Assembly: GCF_003194385.1 (NCBI RefSeq)
Contig: NZ_LAPT01000033.1
Span: forward strand, 1-35,944
DNA: 35,944 nucleotides
Direction of reading: 5' to 3'
Source: Pokkaliibacter plantistimulans
GTDB lineage: Bacteria > Pseudomonadota > Gammaproteobacteria > Pseudomonadales > Balneatricaceae
The position numbers and the translations under genes were made by a program. The notes under the pieces were generated by a model. It made no database searches. It saw only the letters and a list, made by a program, of their open reading frames with translations, and was not told the DNA's origin. Within the stretch, counting starts at the first letter, position 1. The number at the start of each line of letters is the position of its first letter. Below are positions 8,877-16,132 of this stretch, piece by piece.

Positions 8877-9653
8877 TCAGCTCAGGTAAGGTTGAGCCCA
8901 TCCCAGTCCATCCAGAGTGGTGGAGGCAGGTTTGTATTCACAACCTATCCATCCCTGATATCCCAGCTGCTCCAGATGCTGGAACAAGTGGGGATAATTC
9001 AGTTCGCCCTGATCCGGTTCATTCCGCTGCGGGACAGAAGCGATCTGGATATGGGCGATATAAGGCAGCAGCGACTCGATCAGGCGGCTCAGGTCGCCGT
9101 CCATGATCTGCGCGTGGTAGCAGTCAAACTGCAGACCGACATTGGCGCGGTCGATCTGGTCTATCAGTGCCGCCGCCTGACGCTGATGGCTGATAAAGTA
9201 GCCCGGCATGTCACGCTGATTGAGGGGTTCAGTCAGTACTCTGATGCTGTGAGGCGCAAAAAAGTCAGCGGCATGGCGCAGGTTGGCGATGAAGGTCGCC
9301 TCATAATCTGCTCGTTGTGCTCCGGCAGGCACTATCCCTGCCATGGCATGGACCTGTTTGCACTGCAATGCCTGCGCGTATTTCAGTACGGTCGGCAGAT
9401 GGCTGCGAAACTCTTCCTCACGCCCAGGTATCGCTGCCATACCGCGCTCGCCTGCCGCCCAGTCGCCCGGTGGCATGTTGAACAAGGCCTGGGTCAAACC
9501 ATGTCGGTGCAGTTCGTGCGCCAGCAGGTCGGCATCAAACTCGTACGGAAAGAGAAACTCGACGGCCTTGAAGCCCTGTTCAGCGGCCAGTGCGAAGCGC
9601 TGCATAAACGCGACTTCGTTGAACAGCATGGTAAGGTTGGCTGCCAGACGCAT
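8877..9653 (-). CDS. otnI: 2-oxo-tetronate isomerase
   Basis: 258-aa TIM-barrel sugar isomerase of the hydroxypyruvate-isomerase (Hyi/OtnI) group. Expected to convert 2-oxo-tetronate to 3-oxo-tetronate in threonate/erythronate breakdown. The metal-site Glu of the barrel is seen in LTEPLNQRDMPGYF, the Asp/His in QFDCYHAQIMDGD and the late Glu in WIGCEYKPAS. Length is typical (about 258). Its start overlaps the otnC stop by one base (TGATG), so translation is coupled. The isomerase role rests on the full operon, because Hyi itself is very similar in sequence. Confidence 0.9.
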   Translation of the reverse strand: MRLAANLTMLFNEVAFMQRFALAAEQGFKAVEFLFPYEFDADLLAHELHRHGLTQALFNMPPGDWAAGERGMAAIPGREEEFRSHLPTVLKYAQALQCKQVHAMAGIVPAGAQRADYEATFIANLRHAADFFAPHSIRVLTEPLNQRDMPGYFISHQRQAAALIDQIDRANVGLQFDCYHAQIMDGDLSRLIESLLPYIAHIQIASVPQRNEPDQGELNYPHLFQHLEQLGYQGWIGCEYKPASTTLDGLGWAQPYLS

Positions 9654-10285
9654 CAGACTTTCCTCCGGCTTAATTCAAGGACTTCCTGTTCGCTCAGATA
9701 ACGGACCTGCTGCTGGGAAAGCAGCAGTGCCAGCCGCGCGGTTTCTTCAAGCTCTTCCATATTGTCCACGGCGTGGTACAGGTCACGGCCGGTGACGACC
9801 GGGCCGTGATTGGCCAGCAGAAAGGCATTGTAATTGCGCGCCTGTTCGCCCAGATCACGGGCGATGCGCTCATCTCCCGGGTGGTAATAGGGGATCAGCG
9901 GCAGCTGACCGACACGCATGACGTAATAAGGCGTAAACGGGCGAATAACATTGCTGCTGTCCAGACCCTCAAGGCAGGACAGGGCGGTCAGATAGGTGCA
10001 GTGCAGATGCACCACGGCGCGCTTGCCGGGGTCATTCTGGTACAGCGACAGGTGGAAGCTCAGCTCCTTGGTGGGTTTGTCGCCCTGCAGGTGGCGACCT
10101 TCCTCGTCCACCAGTGACAGGCGTTCCGCCTGCAGACGGCCGAGACAGGAATTGGTAGGCGTGGCGATAATGCGGCCATCATCCAGTCGGGCCGACAGGT
10201 TGCCGGAGCCACCGGTGGCATAGCCGCGATTGAACAGGGACAGGCCCAGCTCGACCATGGCCTGACGGGTATCATGCTCGTTCAT
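9653..10285 (-). CDS. otnC: 3-oxo-tetronate 4-phosphate decarboxylase
   Basis: 210-aa class II aldolase/adducin-type metalloenzyme. Expected to decarboxylate 3-oxo-tetronate 4-phosphate to dihydroxyacetone phosphate. Zinc ligands typical of the family are visible as the HxH pair in VVHLHCTYLTAL and the later His in the C-terminal third (LYHAVDNMEELEE). The GSGNLSARL phosphate-binding loop is near residue 23, and the LLANHGPVVTG block is present. It overlaps otnK by 4 nt (ATGA) upstream and otnI by 1 nt downstream. Alone it could be mistaken for fuculose-phosphate aldolase; the flanking kinase and isomerase point to OtnC. Confidence 0.9.
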   Translation of the reverse strand: MNEHDTRQAMVELGLSLFNRGYATGGSGNLSARLDDGRIIATPTNSCLGRLQAERLSLVDEEGRHLQGDKPTKELSFHLSLYQNDPGKRAVVHLHCTYLTALSCLEGLDSSNVIRPFTPYYVMRVGQLPLIPYYHPGDERIARDLGEQARNYNAFLLANHGPVVTGRDLYHAVDNMEELEETARLALLLSQQQVRYLSEQEVLELSRRKV

Positions 10286-11592
10286 TGCAGGAACTCCTGA
10301 GCGCGGCTGAAGAAACTTTCACTGCCGAAATTGCCGGACTTGAGCGCCATCGACAGCAGGCGGTCGGTGGCGCGTACCCAGGGCACGCCCGGCGCTATCT
10401 GCGGGCCAATATGGAAGGCGTTGACGGCCAGTGCCTGAGTGACGCTGCTGGAGGTTTCCCCTCCGGCGATGATGAAGTTACGCACACCCTGCTGGTAAAC
10501 ACCGGCTGCCAGCTGGCCAAACAGCGCTTCAATAGCCTGACTGGCGCGTTCTGCACCATAGGCCTGTTGCGTCGCACTGACCTGATCAGGTGTGGCCGTG
10601 GCGTACAGCAGCGGCGCAGGCTGCCCCTGCTGATAGGCTTGCAGGGCCTGTTCGCTGCTCCATTGCTGCAACTCCAGCAAATAGGCGGGGCCGTCTTCCA
10701 GACAGCGTTGGATATCGATCATGCGATGTGCCGCCAGAGGCAGATAATGATTTACCTGGCGGTTGGTCATCTCAGAGCAGGAGCCGGACAGAATGAGGCT
10801 CGGGCCCGGCGCCGGGCGGCCTTCCGCTTCAGCAGCATGGTTCTGAGCCGTGTCTTCCGTGGCCATCAGTCTGGCCAGCCCGATAGCGAGCCCGGAGCCA
10901 CCGGTAACTAGTGGCTGGTCGATAACGGCTGCGGCGATATCGAGCAGATGCTGTTCCTGCAGCGTGTCCATGACTGCGTAACGTTTACCCTGTTCCGTCA
11001 GCTCCTGCAGGCGTTCGGCAATCACAGCGCTGCCGTGCCTGATAACGTCATAGCTGACCAGTCCGGCCTGACCGCGCGCCTGTGCTTCCATGACTCGGCC
11101 CAGATGGCTGTCGGTCATGGGGGTCACCGGGTGATGGCGCATCCCTGACTCACTGAGGAGCTGATCAAACACAAACAGATGACCCTGATAGACCGTCCGT
11201 CCATTGACCGGGAGCGACGGGCAAATAATCGCCAGTGGCTGCTGACAGGCATCCAGCAGGGCATCGGTGACAGGGCCAATGTTCCCGGCAGCGGTGCTGT
11301 CAAAGGTCGAGCAATACTTGAAGTAGAAACGGTTGCAGCCCGCCTTGCGCAACCATTCGTGGGCCTGCAGTGCTGTATCGACGGCCTGAGCGGCAGGGCA
11401 GGAGCGAATCTTGAGGCTGATGACAATGGCCTGAGCGTCAACGGTAACAGGGGCGTCAGGAATGCCGCTCAGCTGCACGGTACTGACGCCATTCTGCACC
11501 AGAAAGCCTGCAATATCGGTGGCGCCGGTGAAGTCGTCGGCGATGACGCCGAGTCTGATGGGGACGTATTGAGAGGTGATCATGCCGCTCAC
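10282..11592 (-). CDS. otnK: 3-oxo-tetronate kinase (four-carbon acid sugar kinase family)
   Basis: 436-aa kinase of the former DUF1537 family, which phosphorylates the C4 hydroxyl of 3-oxo-tetronate using ATP. The N-terminal substrate-domain signature GVIADDFTGATDIAGFL is intact. CPSLPVNGRTVYQGHLFV is the conserved central block. The C-terminal nucleotide-binding domain has GGSGLAIGLARLM, LSGSCSEMTNRQV and IAGGETSSSVTQAL. Length matches the family (about 420-430). Four-nt overlaps with both ltnD and otnC show tight coupling. OtnK and DtnK share the family; the presence of OtnC and OtnI favours OtnK. Confidence 0.93.
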   Translation of the reverse strand: MSGMITSQYVPIRLGVIADDFTGATDIAGFLVQNGVSTVQLSGIPDAPVTVDAQAIVISLKIRSCPAAQAVDTALQAHEWLRKAGCNRFYFKYCSTFDSTAAGNIGPVTDALLDACQQPLAIICPSLPVNGRTVYQGHLFVFDQLLSESGMRHHPVTPMTDSHLGRVMEAQARGQAGLVSYDVIRHGSAVIAERLQELTEQGKRYAVMDTLQEQHLLDIAAAVIDQPLVTGGSGLAIGLARLMATEDTAQNHAAEAEGRPAPGPSLILSGSCSEMTNRQVNHYLPLAAHRMIDIQRCLEDGPAYLLELQQWSSEQALQAYQQGQPAPLLYATATPDQVSATQQAYGAERASQAIEALFGQLAAGVYQQGVRNFIIAGGETSSSVTQALAVNAFHIGPQIAPGVPWVRATDRLLSMALKSGNFGSESFFSRAQEFLQ

Positions 11593-12497
11593 TCCTTGCT
11601 GACGCCAGGCAGCGCAATGCCAGCGAAGATCTTGATCACGGCGCTGTCATCCTCCTTGCCATAGCCTGCATTGCTGGCGCTGGTAAACATGTTGAGTGCC
11701 GTGGAGGCAAGAGGGGTCGGAAACTTCAGGGCCTTGGCTGTATCCGCCACCAGATTCAGATCCTTGACGAAAATATCGACCGCAGACAGCGGTGTGTAGT
11801 CGCCATCGACGACATGCTTCATGCGGTTCTCAAACATCCAGGAGTTGCCTGCCGCGTTGGTGACCACGTCATACATCAGCTCCAGCGGAATCCCTGCACG
11901 TGCGGCCATGGCCATGGCTTCAGCACCGGCGGCGATATGCACACCTGCCAGCAGCTGGTGAATCACCTTGACGGTCGCCCCCAGACCAATCTGATCACCA
12001 ATGCGGTAGACCTTTCCAGCAACCGCATCCAGCACGGGTTGTAATCTGGCGAAGGCTTCGTCACTGCCGGAGGCCATTACGGTCATTACGCCTGCGGCAG
12101 CTTTGGCGGCACCGCCCGATACCGGTGCATCCAGCATCAGCAGTTGATATTGATTTAGTTGTTGCTCAATGGCGATGGCATCGGCGGCCGACATGGTGGA
12201 GGAGATCATCACTGCAGTGCCGGGACGCAGATGAGGGGCAACGCCCTGTTCACCAAAAAGAATGGCATTGACCTGAGCGGCATTGACCACCAGCAGGACC
12301 AGACAGTCCAGCTGCGATGCCAGTTCAATGGCAGAAACGGCTACTGCCTTGGCACCGGCATGATGCAAAGCCTCCAGTGCGCCCGGATTGATGTCAAACC
12401 CGTAGGTAGGCAGACCGGCGCGAATGCAGGATTGCGCGGCACCCATACCCATGGAACCGAGACCGATGACGCCGACGGAAGAAGCTGAAGTGGTCAT
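11589..12497 (-). CDS. ltnD: L-threonate dehydrogenase
   Basis: 302-aa beta-hydroxyacid dehydrogenase, expected to oxidise L-threonate at C2 with NAD+ to give 2-oxo-tetronate. The Rossmann motif GVIGLGSMGMGAA is at the N-terminus. The DAPVSGGAAKAAAGVMTVMASG substrate block and the catalytic Lys in LGATVKVIHQLLAG are intact. The closest alternatives are 3-hydroxyisobutyrate dehydrogenase or tartronate semialdehyde reductase; position as first gene of an operon with otnK, otnC and otnI selects LtnD. D-erythronate pathways use a different dehydrogenase family (DenD), which is not seen here. Confidence 0.9.
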   Translation of the reverse strand: MTTSASSVGVIGLGSMGMGAAQSCIRAGLPTYGFDINPGALEALHHAGAKAVAVSAIELASQLDCLVLLVVNAAQVNAILFGEQGVAPHLRPGTAVMISSTMSAADAIAIEQQLNQYQLLMLDAPVSGGAAKAAAGVMTVMASGSDEAFARLQPVLDAVAGKVYRIGDQIGLGATVKVIHQLLAGVHIAAGAEAMAMAARAGIPLELMYDVVTNAAGNSWMFENRMKHVVDGDYTPLSAVDIFVKDLNLVADTAKALKFPTPLASTALNMFTSASNAGYGKEDDSAVIKIFAGIALPGVSKE

Positions 12498-12621
12498 TAG
12501 GCTACCTTGTTATCGTTGTAGGTGATCTGTTTGATCCTGTTCCCGCATTGTCCGGATGGGCAGGGTGGTGCGGGTTGGATCAGTAAAGCCTTATGCAAGC
12601 TCAAGGGAGAAATGTGTTTGT

Positions 12622-12636
12622 TGTGAGATTTTGTTA
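12622..12636 (+). promoter_or_regulatory. Candidate DeoR-family operator, copy 1
   Basis: TGTGAGATTTTGTTA on the plus strand, about 125 nt upstream of ltnD. Its near-copy TGTGAAATATTGTTA lies on the opposite strand at 12787-12801. The two differ at only two positions, and each lies on one side of the divergent gap. Function is inferred. Confidence 0.45.
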
Positions 12637-12786
12637 AGTGGGCTGAGCTTGTCCTGATAACGCAGGATAATACTGCGTGATTTTAACTAAATACAACTAA
12701 TTAATGTGATTAAAAGTTAAATTGTCACGTTGAATGAGTACGGCAACATGCTACCTCTGCTCTGGATGGCGGAATAAATGGGAAAA

Positions 12787-12801
12787 TAACAATATTTCAC
12801 A
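12787..12801 (-). promoter_or_regulatory. Candidate DeoR-family operator, copy 2
   Basis: On the minus strand this reads TGTGAAATATTGTTA, matching copy 1 at 13 of 15 positions. It is about 75 nt upstream of the regulator's ATG, a good position for autoregulation. Function is inferred. Confidence 0.45.
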
Positions 12802-12876
12802 GCCAGAGCGCTCGCCTTGCTGCCGGGGTTCGGTGGTATATTGCCCTCTCGTTGATGTGAAGGTTTGAGAACAGGC

Positions 12877-13653
12877 ATGATTCCAGCAGAACGTCAGCGC
12901 AAGATCATTGCGCTGCTGACTCAGAAAGAAGTGATCAGTATTGCCGAGCTGACTGAAACGCTGGCTGTGTCACATATGACCGTGCGCCGGGATATACAAA
13001 GCCTGGAGTCACAGGGGCGGGTGGTATCGGTGTCGGGCGGTGTTCAGCTCAGCAGGCTGATTACCAGCGAACCGTCTCACAAGACCAAGGAGGGTCTGGA
13101 GCATCACAAAAAAGTCAGCATTGGTAAAGCGGCGGCGGCACTGATTGGTCCTGCTGCACGAGTCTATCTTGACGCGGGTACCACAACACTGGAGATTGCG
13201 CGCCATCTTTGCCAGCGCCCAGATGTGATGGTAGTGACCAATGATTTTGCCATCGCAGCGTTGCTGACGGAGTTTGCCGAGTGTGAGCTGTATCACACTG
13301 GTGGACTGGTGACGCGGGATAATCAGTCCTGTGTTGGCACCCTGACAGCACGTACGCTGGAGCAGTTCAATCTGGATATATGCTTTCTCTCAACTGCATC
13401 GTGGGACAGTCGCGGCGTGTCCACTCCCAGTGAAAGTAAAGTGCCCGTCAAACAGGCGGCGATGCGGGCTGCACAGAAAAGTATTCTGGTCAGTGACTCT
13501 TCCAAATATGGTCAGGTAGGTACGTTCAAGGTATGTGCGCTGTCAGAGCTGGATGCCATTGTGTCGGACAGTGATCTGTCGCTGTCGGCGAGGCTGGTAG
13601 TGCAGCAGCAGGGAACAAAGCTGCATGTTGTGGCCACAGAAACATCGGCCTGA
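12877..13653 (+). CDS. DeoR-family transcriptional regulator of the tetronate operon
   Basis: 258-aa repressor-type protein. The N-terminal winged helix-turn-helix includes RQRKIIALLTQKEVISIAELTETL and the recognition-helix block SHMTVRRDIQSLESQG. The C-terminal sugar-phosphate-sensing DeoRC domain has VYLDAGTTTLEIARHL, VVTNDFAIA and a late LVSDSSKYGQVG block, all normal for the family. The start ATG 12877 gives the typical MIPAERQRKI opening; a TTG at 12865 is in frame but badly spaced. Divergent placement next to ltnD, and the duplicated candidate operator, suggest it controls the operon and itself. The effector would be a phosphorylated pathway intermediate (inference). Confidence 0.9.
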   Translation: MIPAERQRKIIALLTQKEVISIAELTETLAVSHMTVRRDIQSLESQGRVVSVSGGVQLSRLITSEPSHKTKEGLEHHKKVSIGKAAAALIGPAARVYLDAGTTTLEIARHLCQRPDVMVVTNDFAIAALLTEFAECELYHTGGLVTRDNQSCVGTLTARTLEQFNLDICFLSTASWDSRGVSTPSESKVPVKQAAMRAAQKSILVSDSSKYGQVGTFKVCALSELDAIVSDSDLSLSARLVVQQQGTKLHVVATETSA

Positions 13654-13688
13654 CCGTCTGGCCATCCGAGGCTGGCAGTGGAAATAGA

Positions 13689-13711
13689 AAAGGCCGGAAA
13701 TGCCGGCCTTA
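13689..13711. terminator. Bidirectional rho-independent terminator
   Basis: AAAAGGCCGG-aaatg-CCGGCCTTA: a perfect stem of at least 6 GC pairs plus A-T pairs, between the convergent regulator and the small antitoxin-like gene. The T-tract is short on either strand. Confidence 0.75.
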
Positions 13712-13733
13712 TGGTACTCAGAGGTGGAACTGC

Positions 13734-13970
13734 TCAACCATACTGGTGCGCGTTCTCAAGCACGGTCAGTGTATCGATCAGCTCTTCCTTGCCATCTTCA
13801 CTGTCGAGAATGTCGATCGGACGAATGCCATTAAAGGTGTCCTGACTATTCAGCATCCACTGAAAGAATTGCTCTTTGTCCCCAAAAATTTGTGCACCTC
13901 GATCAATCAGCTCATCCAGGTCGTAGCGATGCAGGCGCTGGGCTACATCTTTGGTTGTGAGGGCAGACAT
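13734..13970 (-). CDS. Small MbcA/ParS/Xre-type antitoxin-like protein (DUF2384-like)
   Basis: 78-aa protein. The C-terminal half, from QWMLNSQDTFNGIRPIDILD to the end at HQYG, follows the pattern of the toxin-binding domain of RES-type antitoxins (W-L, then F-G-x-P-x-D-x-L, an acidic G-x-x-x-L, and a final YG). The N-terminal part is short and has no full Xre helix-turn-helix. A strong GAGGAGGA ribosome binding site precedes the ATG. No RES toxin or other small partner is adjacent: upstream is a 195-nt gap, downstream the convergent regulator's terminator. Family assignment is by pattern only; it may be a house-keeping member with no toxin. Confidence 0.6.
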   Translation of the reverse strand: MSALTTKDVAQRLHRYDLDELIDRGAQIFGDKEQFFQWMLNSQDTFNGIRPIDILDSEDGKEELIDTLTVLENAHQYG

Positions 13971-14095
13971 AGGGACTCCTCCTCAAAAGAGTTGTGACTT
14001 ACTAAACGCCTTGCAGTTTATCAGCTCTCATCTCGATGTCGTTACTGCTGTCGCGCATTGATATGCATTTTTTCATAGTTCAATCGTCGTAACCA

Positions 14096-14111
14096 GCAAG
14101 GCCTGCCTTGC
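14096..14111. other. Palindromic hairpin in the gap after the yigZ-like gene
   Basis: GCAAGGC-ct-GCCTTGC, a perfect 7-bp inverted repeat with a 2-nt spacer, about 55 nt past the stop of the IMPACT-family gene. There is no adjacent T-tract, so it is at best a rho-assisted end or a protein site. Confidence 0.3.
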
Positions 14112-14165
14112 CACCAGGAGCGCCAATACGTTCCAGGGCAAGGGGGGTGACGTCTGTCGCTCTTG

Positions 14166-14774
14166 TTATGCGGGCGGATCACACAGCTGACAACCCAGTT
14201 GCAGCAGGCTTTGACATGCCTGATCACGCAGTGCTGAAGGGACGGCCATACAAAGGGTGACATCCACGGCAAAGTGCTCCTGTTCCACTTTCGCATCCCA
14301 TTCAGGCAGGCGACGCAGTAACTGGGCATGGGTTGGGTAGTCACAACGCAGCCAGAGAGGGAAGCGCGGCGTGAACTGTTGAAGGAGAAGCTCCTTCAAT
14401 CCGTCCTGAGTGCTCTGGCTGTAAGCTCTGACCAGTCCACCGACACCCAGTTTGATCCCTCCGAAGTAGCGGATGACCACCACGGTGATCTCTCCGATAC
14501 CTGAATGGCTGAGTACGTTGAGCATCGGTCGTCCGGCACTGCCAGCAGGTTCGCCATCATCACTGCTGCCATGGCTGGTGTCATCGTAGGGAGCGCCAGC
14601 AATAAATGCGTAGCAGTGATGATTGGCTTTCGGATGGGCATCACGACAGGACTGAATGAAGGCGGCGACTGCTTCACGCCCCGGGGTATGGGCAATGCAG
14701 GTAATAAACTCGCTGCGCTTGATCTCGCCGCTGACTGTGGCCGGTGCAGCGGGTATCGAATAGGCTGCCGACAT
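14166..14774 (-). CDS. yigZ: IMPACT/YigZ family protein
   Basis: 202-aa cytosolic protein of the UPF0029/IMPACT family (YigZ in E. coli), a two-domain ribosomal-protein-S5-like fold whose bacterial role is not settled. The N-terminal IMPACT signature is clear: SEFITCIAHTPG, then NHHCYAFIAG, SSDDGEPAGSAGRPML and VVVIRYFGGIKLGVGGLVRAY. Length matches the family (about 205). An in-frame extension to 14867 runs into the cation transporter gene; ATG 14774 lies one base from that gene's stop, so it is the second gene of a two-gene operon. Confidence 0.92.
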   Translation of the reverse strand: MSAAYSIPAAPATVSGEIKRSEFITCIAHTPGREAVAAFIQSCRDAHPKANHHCYAFIAGAPYDDTSHGSSDDGEPAGSAGRPMLNVLSHSGIGEITVVVIRYFGGIKLGVGGLVRAYSQSTQDGLKELLLQQFTPRFPLWLRCDYPTHAQLLRRLPEWDAKVEQEHFAVDVTLCMAVPSALRDQACQSLLQLGCQLCDPPA

Positions 14775-14775
14775 C

Positions 14776-15933
14776 TCAGTCAGCGTCCTGCTGGTGAGCG
14801 TTGGATGCAGGCGCTGCCGGTGTGAACCACAGGCGAATATCCTCCAGCCAGACTGGCCGGTCGGCAATCAGTTCCTGTTGCAGCTCAAGGGTGGTGCTTT
14901 GCTGGTGGTGGTCGAAGTACAACTCAACACGCACCTGCCGGTTCAGGTAGTACAGTTTGAGGTGATGCAGATGTAGCTGGCGCTCCTGCAGTCTTGGCCG
15001 CAGCCATTGCATCACATCATGCCTGCTGGGGAGATGCAGCTGGCCCTGTTCATCGACACTGACATCAATGTGAAAGACAATGTCGCGAATGTCGGCACAG
15101 GCTTTGCGCGCTCGCTGAGTGGCGCGCAATCCTACGTGATGGGCCTCGGCGGCAGACAATTCATCACTGACGACCAGATGCACATCCACCAGATAATGGC
15201 TGCCCATTTTGCGACTGCGCAAATCATGGACATCCTTGATGCCCGGTTCCTGGCTCATGGCCTGCATGATCGCCTCGGTTTCCTCTTCAGGCAGGGCGCG
15301 GTCGGTCAGCTCCTGCAAACTGCTCCAGGTCAGCTCCCAGCCTATCCTGGCGACCATGAACGCCACCACCAGCGCCGCCACAGGGTCCAGCCAGCTGAGG
15401 CCAATATAATTCCCAATCAGTGCTACCAGCACCACGATGGAGGACAGCGAATCAGTACGATGATGCCAGGCGTTGGCTATCAGCAGATCTGAGCGGATCT
15501 GCTTTCCCGCTTTCAGGGTGTAGTGATACAGCCATTCCTTGGAAAGAATGGAAAACAGGGTAATGGCCAGAGTAAGCCAGCTGGTCTGAGCCGGAGTGCT
15601 GTGACCGAACAGGCGAACGATGCTGTCGTAGCCCAGTGCCCCGGCGACTGCACCGAGAATCATGCCAAGTAAGACGGTACCCAGGGTCTCGAAACGCTCG
15701 TGGCCATAGGGGTGATTGGTATCGGGGCCCTGATGCGCAATCTTGCCCAGTACCAGTACCAGAATGTCTGACAGCAGATCAGACAGGGAATGAATACCAT
15801 CCGCTAACAGTGCATGGGAGCGGAACATCCAGCCAAGCAGAATTTTGGCAATACCCAGTGCCAGATTGATAACGGAGCCAACAATGGTCACGCGTTGCAG
15901 GGTCTGATGTTTTTCCTGCGGAGTGGGGTTCAT
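14776..15933 (-). CDS. Cation diffusion facilitator (FieF/CzcD type) with extended C-terminus
   Basis: 385-aa inner-membrane divalent-metal/proton antiporter of the CDF family. The transmembrane metal site is seen as HALLADGIHSLSDLLSD and, in TM5, NAWHHRTDSLSS (HxxxD). The cytoplasmic dimer domain starts near LTDRALPEEE and contains the VRSRKMG-like DLRSRKMGSHYLVDVHLVV block. E. coli FieF is about 300 aa; this protein has roughly 90 extra residues at the C-terminus that look like a second copy of a ferredoxin-like domain (PRLQERQLHLHHLKLYYL, then RVELYFD). Start ATG 15933 gives a standard N-terminus. The metal could be iron, zinc, cobalt or manganese. Confidence 0.88.
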   Translation of the reverse strand: MNPTPQEKHQTLQRVTIVGSVINLALGIAKILLGWMFRSHALLADGIHSLSDLLSDILVLVLGKIAHQGPDTNHPYGHERFETLGTVLLGMILGAVAGALGYDSIVRLFGHSTPAQTSWLTLAITLFSILSKEWLYHYTLKAGKQIRSDLLIANAWHHRTDSLSSIVVLVALIGNYIGLSWLDPVAALVVAFMVARIGWELTWSSLQELTDRALPEEETEAIMQAMSQEPGIKDVHDLRSRKMGSHYLVDVHLVVSDELSAAEAHHVGLRATQRARKACADIRDIVFHIDVSVDEQGQLHLPSRHDVMQWLRPRLQERQLHLHHLKLYYLNRQVRVELYFDHHQQSTTLELQQELIADRPVWLEDIRLWFTPAAPASNAHQQDAD

Positions 15934-16049
15934 GGATTGGCAATCTCTCTGTGAATGGGTGGTCAGTGACAGCACTAATTGACTGAGTATTTTGGCGACA
16001 GTTTAAGACGAGCCGCGCCACTGCTTGCTTGAGCTGACCTGCTAACACA

Positions 16050-16122
16050 GTTATCCACATTTTCTGTGGGTAACTTGTCAGCCAGAGATGCAGTCTTCAT
16101 GACAGTGCGCGGCTGTGGATAG
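16050..16122. promoter_or_regulatory. Cluster of DnaA-box-like sites forming a hairpin
   Basis: TTATCCACA (16051-16059) matches the strict DnaA box. TGTGGGTAA (16065-16073) is the reverse complement of TTACCCACA, and TGTGGATAG (16114-16122) that of CTATCCACA. The first two form a 10-bp stem with one G-T pair around TTTTC. They lie between the rdgC stop and the cation transporter start. DnaA binding is untested. Confidence 0.4.
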
Positions 16123-16132
16123 CGGGAGGTGA

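Larger units (their letters stand above)
12498..12876. promoter_or_regulatory. Divergent control region of the tetronate operon and its DeoR regulator
   Basis: 379 nt, AT-rich in the middle. It must hold the promoters for ltnD (minus) and the regulator (plus). Two 15-nt sequences in opposite orientation match at 13 of 15 positions (12622-12636 and 12787-12801), probable operator copies. Between them are an inverted repeat TTTAACT (12682-12688)/AGTTAAA (12715-12721) and CGCAG-gataata-CTGCG (12661-12677). I could not settle the -10 and -35 elements. Confidence 0.5.

Noticed and set aside
16050-16122. Replication origin suggested by DnaA-box-like sites
   Set aside because: Only three boxes, no AT-rich unwinding repeats, and no dnaA, dnaN or gidA neighbours. 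Kept only as a site cluster.
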